Origin: CAYZPE01 sp046050145
GTDB lineage: Bacteria > Patescibacteriota > Minisyncoccia > Phycocordibacterales > CAYZPE01
Length of the DNA stretch: 22,659 nucleotides
Assembly: GCA_046050145.1 (NCBI GenBank)
Contig: JBJOQC010000042.1
Span: forward strand, 1 to 22,659
Direction: 5' to 3'
Shown piece after piece: positions 20,317 through 22,659 of the stretch. Both the position numbers and the translations under genes were made by a program. Each line of letters opens with the position of its first letter. Within the stretch, counting starts at the first letter, position 1. The notes beneath the pieces were generated by a model. The model did not search any database. It worked only from the letters and a program-made list of their open reading frames with translations, and had not been told where the DNA came from.

Positions 20317-21423
20317 ATGATTGAGGAAATGAAAAAACTTCGGATAGCCTTCTTTGTTACAAGTGAGATGCCTTTTCCTATTCCCAAGGAATATAACCGC
20401 CCTTTTGCTCCTCTCATGATCGCTCTTGATCTTGCAGAAGAGTTAGGAAAACGTGGACATGAGATTGTCTTTTTTGGACCTCAAGGATCAAAGTCTTCAA
20501 AATATATCCAAGCTCATCCAACATCTCTTATTCCACTCTATAAAAATAATGCTTTTGCAGATGTACCACTTCTTGATGAAGGAAAAGCTCGAATACAGCT
20601 CATATCAGATACCTATATAATTCAAGAATTATTCAGAGCACACTCACAAAAACCTTTCGATATCATACATATCTACTCTCCCGCGTCCGCCCTACCTATT
20701 GCAAAAAATTTTCTTGATACAAAAATAGTATACACACTTCAAAACATTATTTTTCCATGGGAGAGAGCTTCTTACTTAGCTTTTGCAAGTCCAAATCACT
20801 ATTTTGTAAATTGCAGTAATAATCAAAAAACAACCGCTCCAGACATAAACTCTGTCGCTACTATATATAACGGTGTTAACACAAAACTCTTTCAGTATAG
20901 CGCCACACATGATGATTATTTATTATTTGTTGGAAGAACCCACCCAAAAAAAGGCTTACAGGAAGCGATACGGGTTGCACAAACACTTGATAAAAAACTT
21001 ATAATTATTGGTTCTCCAATCACAGAAATCCATTGGTGGAATAAAGAAATAAAACCTTTTCTCGGAGGAAAAATTGAGTATTTAGGGTACAAGGAACATA
21101 AAGACCTGTCTCAGTATTTTCAAAAAGCAGAGGCTTTTCTTATGCCAATTCTGTGGGAAGAGCCTTTTGGACGGGTAATGGTTGAAGCGATGAGTTGTGG
21201 TACTCCTGTTGTTGCCTTTAACCGTGGAGCTGTATCCGAAATCGTTAAAAATGGTGAAACTGGTTTTATTGTTGAAGATGTAAAAGGAATGATTGGCGCT
21301 GTAAAAAATATTAATTCTATAGAGAGAAAAAATTGTCGAGAATGGGTAGAAGAAAAATTTGATCTCAACATAATCACAACTGAATACGAAAATCTTTTCT
21401 ATAAAATTACTCAAAAAAATTAA
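20317..21423 (+). CDS. glycosyltransferase family 4 protein
   Basis: GT-B fold retaining glycosyltransferase, about 368 residues. The N-terminal half begins KKLRIAFFVTSEMPFPIPKEY, with FAPLMIALDLAEELGKRGHEIVFFGP, the acceptor domain. The C-terminal half has YNGVNTKLF, LLFVGRTHPKKGLQEAI, the family signature EEPFGRVMVEAMSCGTPVV (about 280-298) with the E-x7-E pair, and ends TEYENLFYKITQKN. The frame is open to 20188 but that part overlaps the FkbM gene. Starts at 20317 or 20329 are both possible; the latter gives MKKLRIAFF. Its stop codon directly abuts that of the convergent LamG gene. It is probably part of the surface glycan cluster. Confidence 0.9.
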   Translation: MIEEMKKLRIAFFVTSEMPFPIPKEYNRPFAPLMIALDLAEELGKRGHEIVFFGPQGSKSSKYIQAHPTSLIPLYKNNAFADVPLLDEGKARIQLISDTYIIQELFRAHSQKPFDIIHIYSPASALPIAKNFLDTKIVYTLQNIIFPWERASYLAFASPNHYFVNCSNNQKTTAPDINSVATIYNGVNTKLFQYSATHDDYLLFVGRTHPKKGLQEAIRVAQTLDKKLIIIGSPITEIHWWNKEIKPFLGGKIEYLGYKEHKDLSQYFQKAEAFLMPILWEEPFGRVMVEAMSCGTPVVAFNRGAVSEIVKNGETGFIVEDVKGMIGAVKNINSIERKNCREWVEEKFDLNIITTEYENLFYKITQKN

Positions 21424-22659
21424 TTACTGTCTTACTTTACTTTGACCCAAGAGATAAAGTTTTTTAACTTCCGAAGCAGTAAGGGTGCGAGAATAGATGC
21501 GGACATCGTCGAGAGTACCATCAAGTTCGTTTTCAGCTAAATCTGTTCTCGCTCCAAGATATATATTTGCAGCTGCATTACTTGCGGTCACAGAACCTAC
21601 AGATGTTCCATTATCCAAAACACCGTTTATGTATATATCCGGAGCCGATGAAGCACCAGCAAGTGTTGCCACTACGTGATACCAAACTCCTACCTGAGGA
21701 CTTGTAAGCGACGGACGATACAGACTACTTGATCCGTCAGAATTGTAGAGATGGAACAGAAATTTTCCGTAATCAGAATTGTAGCTATTTATTGCCATAT
21801 CCCATTCATAATTACTTGGATTTCCTTTTCCTAAAAGAAACATTCTATTAGCTACTGATGCAGCAGGAATTGTGTCCAACTTAACCCAATAAGCCACAGT
21901 AAAACCTGTCGAAGTGACAGTGAGGTTATCGTTATCAGTAATAGAAACATAATCATTTATACCATCAAAAGAAAGCGCTTGCCCCAGCTTTCCAATCACT
22001 GTTGTTGTTGAAGTTTGCCCTACAAGATATCCATTGTTTCCACTTCCACTTGAGTCAGCAACATTTGAAGTCATATTCTGACCATTAAACGTCCAGTGAC
22101 CGACAAGACCACCTCTTCCAAACCTTTCTGAGCCAGTGTTTGCCTTTGCAAGACCACTACCCGCAAGTTGTTTAATTTCAGAAGCAGAAAGTGCGCGATT
22201 ATAAACACGAGGATCGTCAATAAGTCCTGCGAAGTACTGATTGACTTCGTTTCCGTTTCCAATTTCAAGCACCACATCCTGATCTGAAACAGTTATTGTT
22301 GTCGTGAGAGAAAGTACACCGTCTACATAACAAAAAGTTCCACTTGCAACTCCACTCTGAAATGAACATGCGACATGATGCCAACTATTATCATTAAGGG
22401 AGACTCCACTACTACGCTCTGCTCCACCACCCCAGTCATACATCATAAAAACATTGTCCTTAAGGAACATACCGAAGGCATTTTGTTTAGTTACAATTCC
22501 ACGATAAGAACTTCCAGCGGCAGATGTTTTTATCCAAGCACTTATAGTGCCATTTGAAATTTGGAGATTTGCAGCATTTCCCGCACTAACAACATCATTT
22601 GATCCATCAAAAGAAAGCGCTTGCCCCAGCTTTCCAATCACTGTTGTTGTTGAAGTTTG
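21424..22659 (-). CDS. tandem LamG-domain surface protein, 5' end beyond window
   Basis: The frame is open from the right window edge to the TAA at 21424-21426, giving 411 residues of the C-terminal part. Two LamG/concanavalin-A-like jelly-roll modules are visible. Each starts near IGKLGQALSFDG and holds a WI/WV strand, a W(H/Y)HV block, a YVDG or YINGVLDNG hairpin, and ends in DDPRVYNRALSASEIK or DDVRIYSRTLTASEVK. The modules are about 214 residues apart. The last residues are LYLLGQSKVRQ with no anchor or sorting signal. It is rich in Ser, Thr, Asn and Gly, fits an exported adhesin or pilus-like protein, and probably continues with more modules. Glycan or protein binding is a family expectation only. 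Confidence 0.88.
   Translation of the reverse strand, partial: QTSTTTVIGKLGQALSFDGSNDVVSAGNAANLQISNGTISAWIKTSAAGSSYRGIVTKQNAFGMFLKDNVFMMYDWGGGAERSSGVSLNDNSWHHVACSFQSGVASGTFCYVDGVLSLTTTITVSDQDVVLEIGNGNEVNQYFAGLIDDPRVYNRALSASEIKQLAGSGLAKANTGSERFGRGGLVGHWTFNGQNMTSNVADSSGSGNNGYLVGQTSTTTVIGKLGQALSFDGINDYVSITDNDNLTVTSTGFTVAYWVKLDTIPAASVANRMFLLGKGNPSNYEWDMAINSYNSDYGKFLFHLYNSDGSSSLYRPSLTSPQVGVWYHVVATLAGASSAPDIYINGVLDNGTSVGSVTASNAAANIYLGARTDLAENELDGTLDDVRIYSRTLTASEVKKLYLLGQSKVRQ
21962..22017. repeat. 56-base exact repeat, copy 1 (LamG module junction)
   Basis: Identical to 22604-22659, 642 bases (214 codons) away. It encodes QTSTTTVIGKLGQALSFDG at the start of a LamG module. Confidence 0.9.
22604..22659. 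repeat. 56-base exact repeat, copy 2, cut by window edge
   Basis: Identical to 21962-22017 through to the last base of the window, so the true repeat may be longer. Confidence 0.9.

Overview
The window looks like a chromosomal segment of a small-genome bacterium of the Patescibacteria (Candidate Phyla Radiation), most likely in the Parcubacteria group. This is inferred from AT-rich sequence, very compact gene packing, short forms of core proteins (EF-Ts of 192 aa, PheS of 254 aa without its N-terminal arm), a coiled-coil/lytic-transglycosylase fusion, a tandem LamG surface protein, and sugar metabolism carried mainly by pentose-phosphate and lower-glycolysis enzymes. Stop codons behave as in the standard bacterial code. 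No phage, IS element or CRISPR array is visible.

Region 1 (1-8056) is mostly translation. In minus-strand order it holds bL25 (rplY), a cell-wall hydrolase, a divergent small coiled-coil/zinc protein, bL31 (rpmE), RF1 (prfA), S2 (rpsB), EF-Ts (tsf), a small membrane-anchored protein, two degenerate tRNA-like units, tRNA-Thr(TGT), pheS and the first 469 codons of pheT, which runs off the left edge. Terminators and promoters are packed together, sometimes sharing bases.

Region 2 (8099-12745) holds a three-gene minus-strand operon (class II fructose-bisphosphate aldolase, FAD-linked D-lactate/glycolate dehydrogenase-like oxidase, NAD-dependent D-2-hydroxyacid dehydrogenase). It is divergent from a PfkB-family sugar kinase.

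Region 3 (12802-18102) is a nine-gene minus-strand operon: GAPDH, small membrane protein, RpiB, paralogous small membrane protein, Rpe-like epimerase, transketolase N half, transketolase C half, DUF1653 protein and a two-helix membrane protein. With the aldolase this would feed triose, pentose and hexose phosphates into lower glycolysis. The two small membrane proteins are paralogues placed at operon junctions. Their edges carry short arrays with a 7-base period, the most unusual structural signal I found.

Region 4 (18186-22659) is a surface or glycan cluster: two GT-A type glycosyltransferases, an FkbM-type methyltransferase, a GT4 glycosyltransferase on the plus strand, and the C-terminal part of a tandem LamG protein that runs off the right edge inside an exact repeat.

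A window-wide theme is that good -10 boxes often lie only 6-9 bases before the ATG (pheS, rpsB, rpmE, the transglycosylase, pfkB, one glycosyltransferase). This predicts leaderless or nearly leaderless mRNAs. A few other genes have longer leaders (GAPDH, tsf, the coiled-coil/zinc protein).
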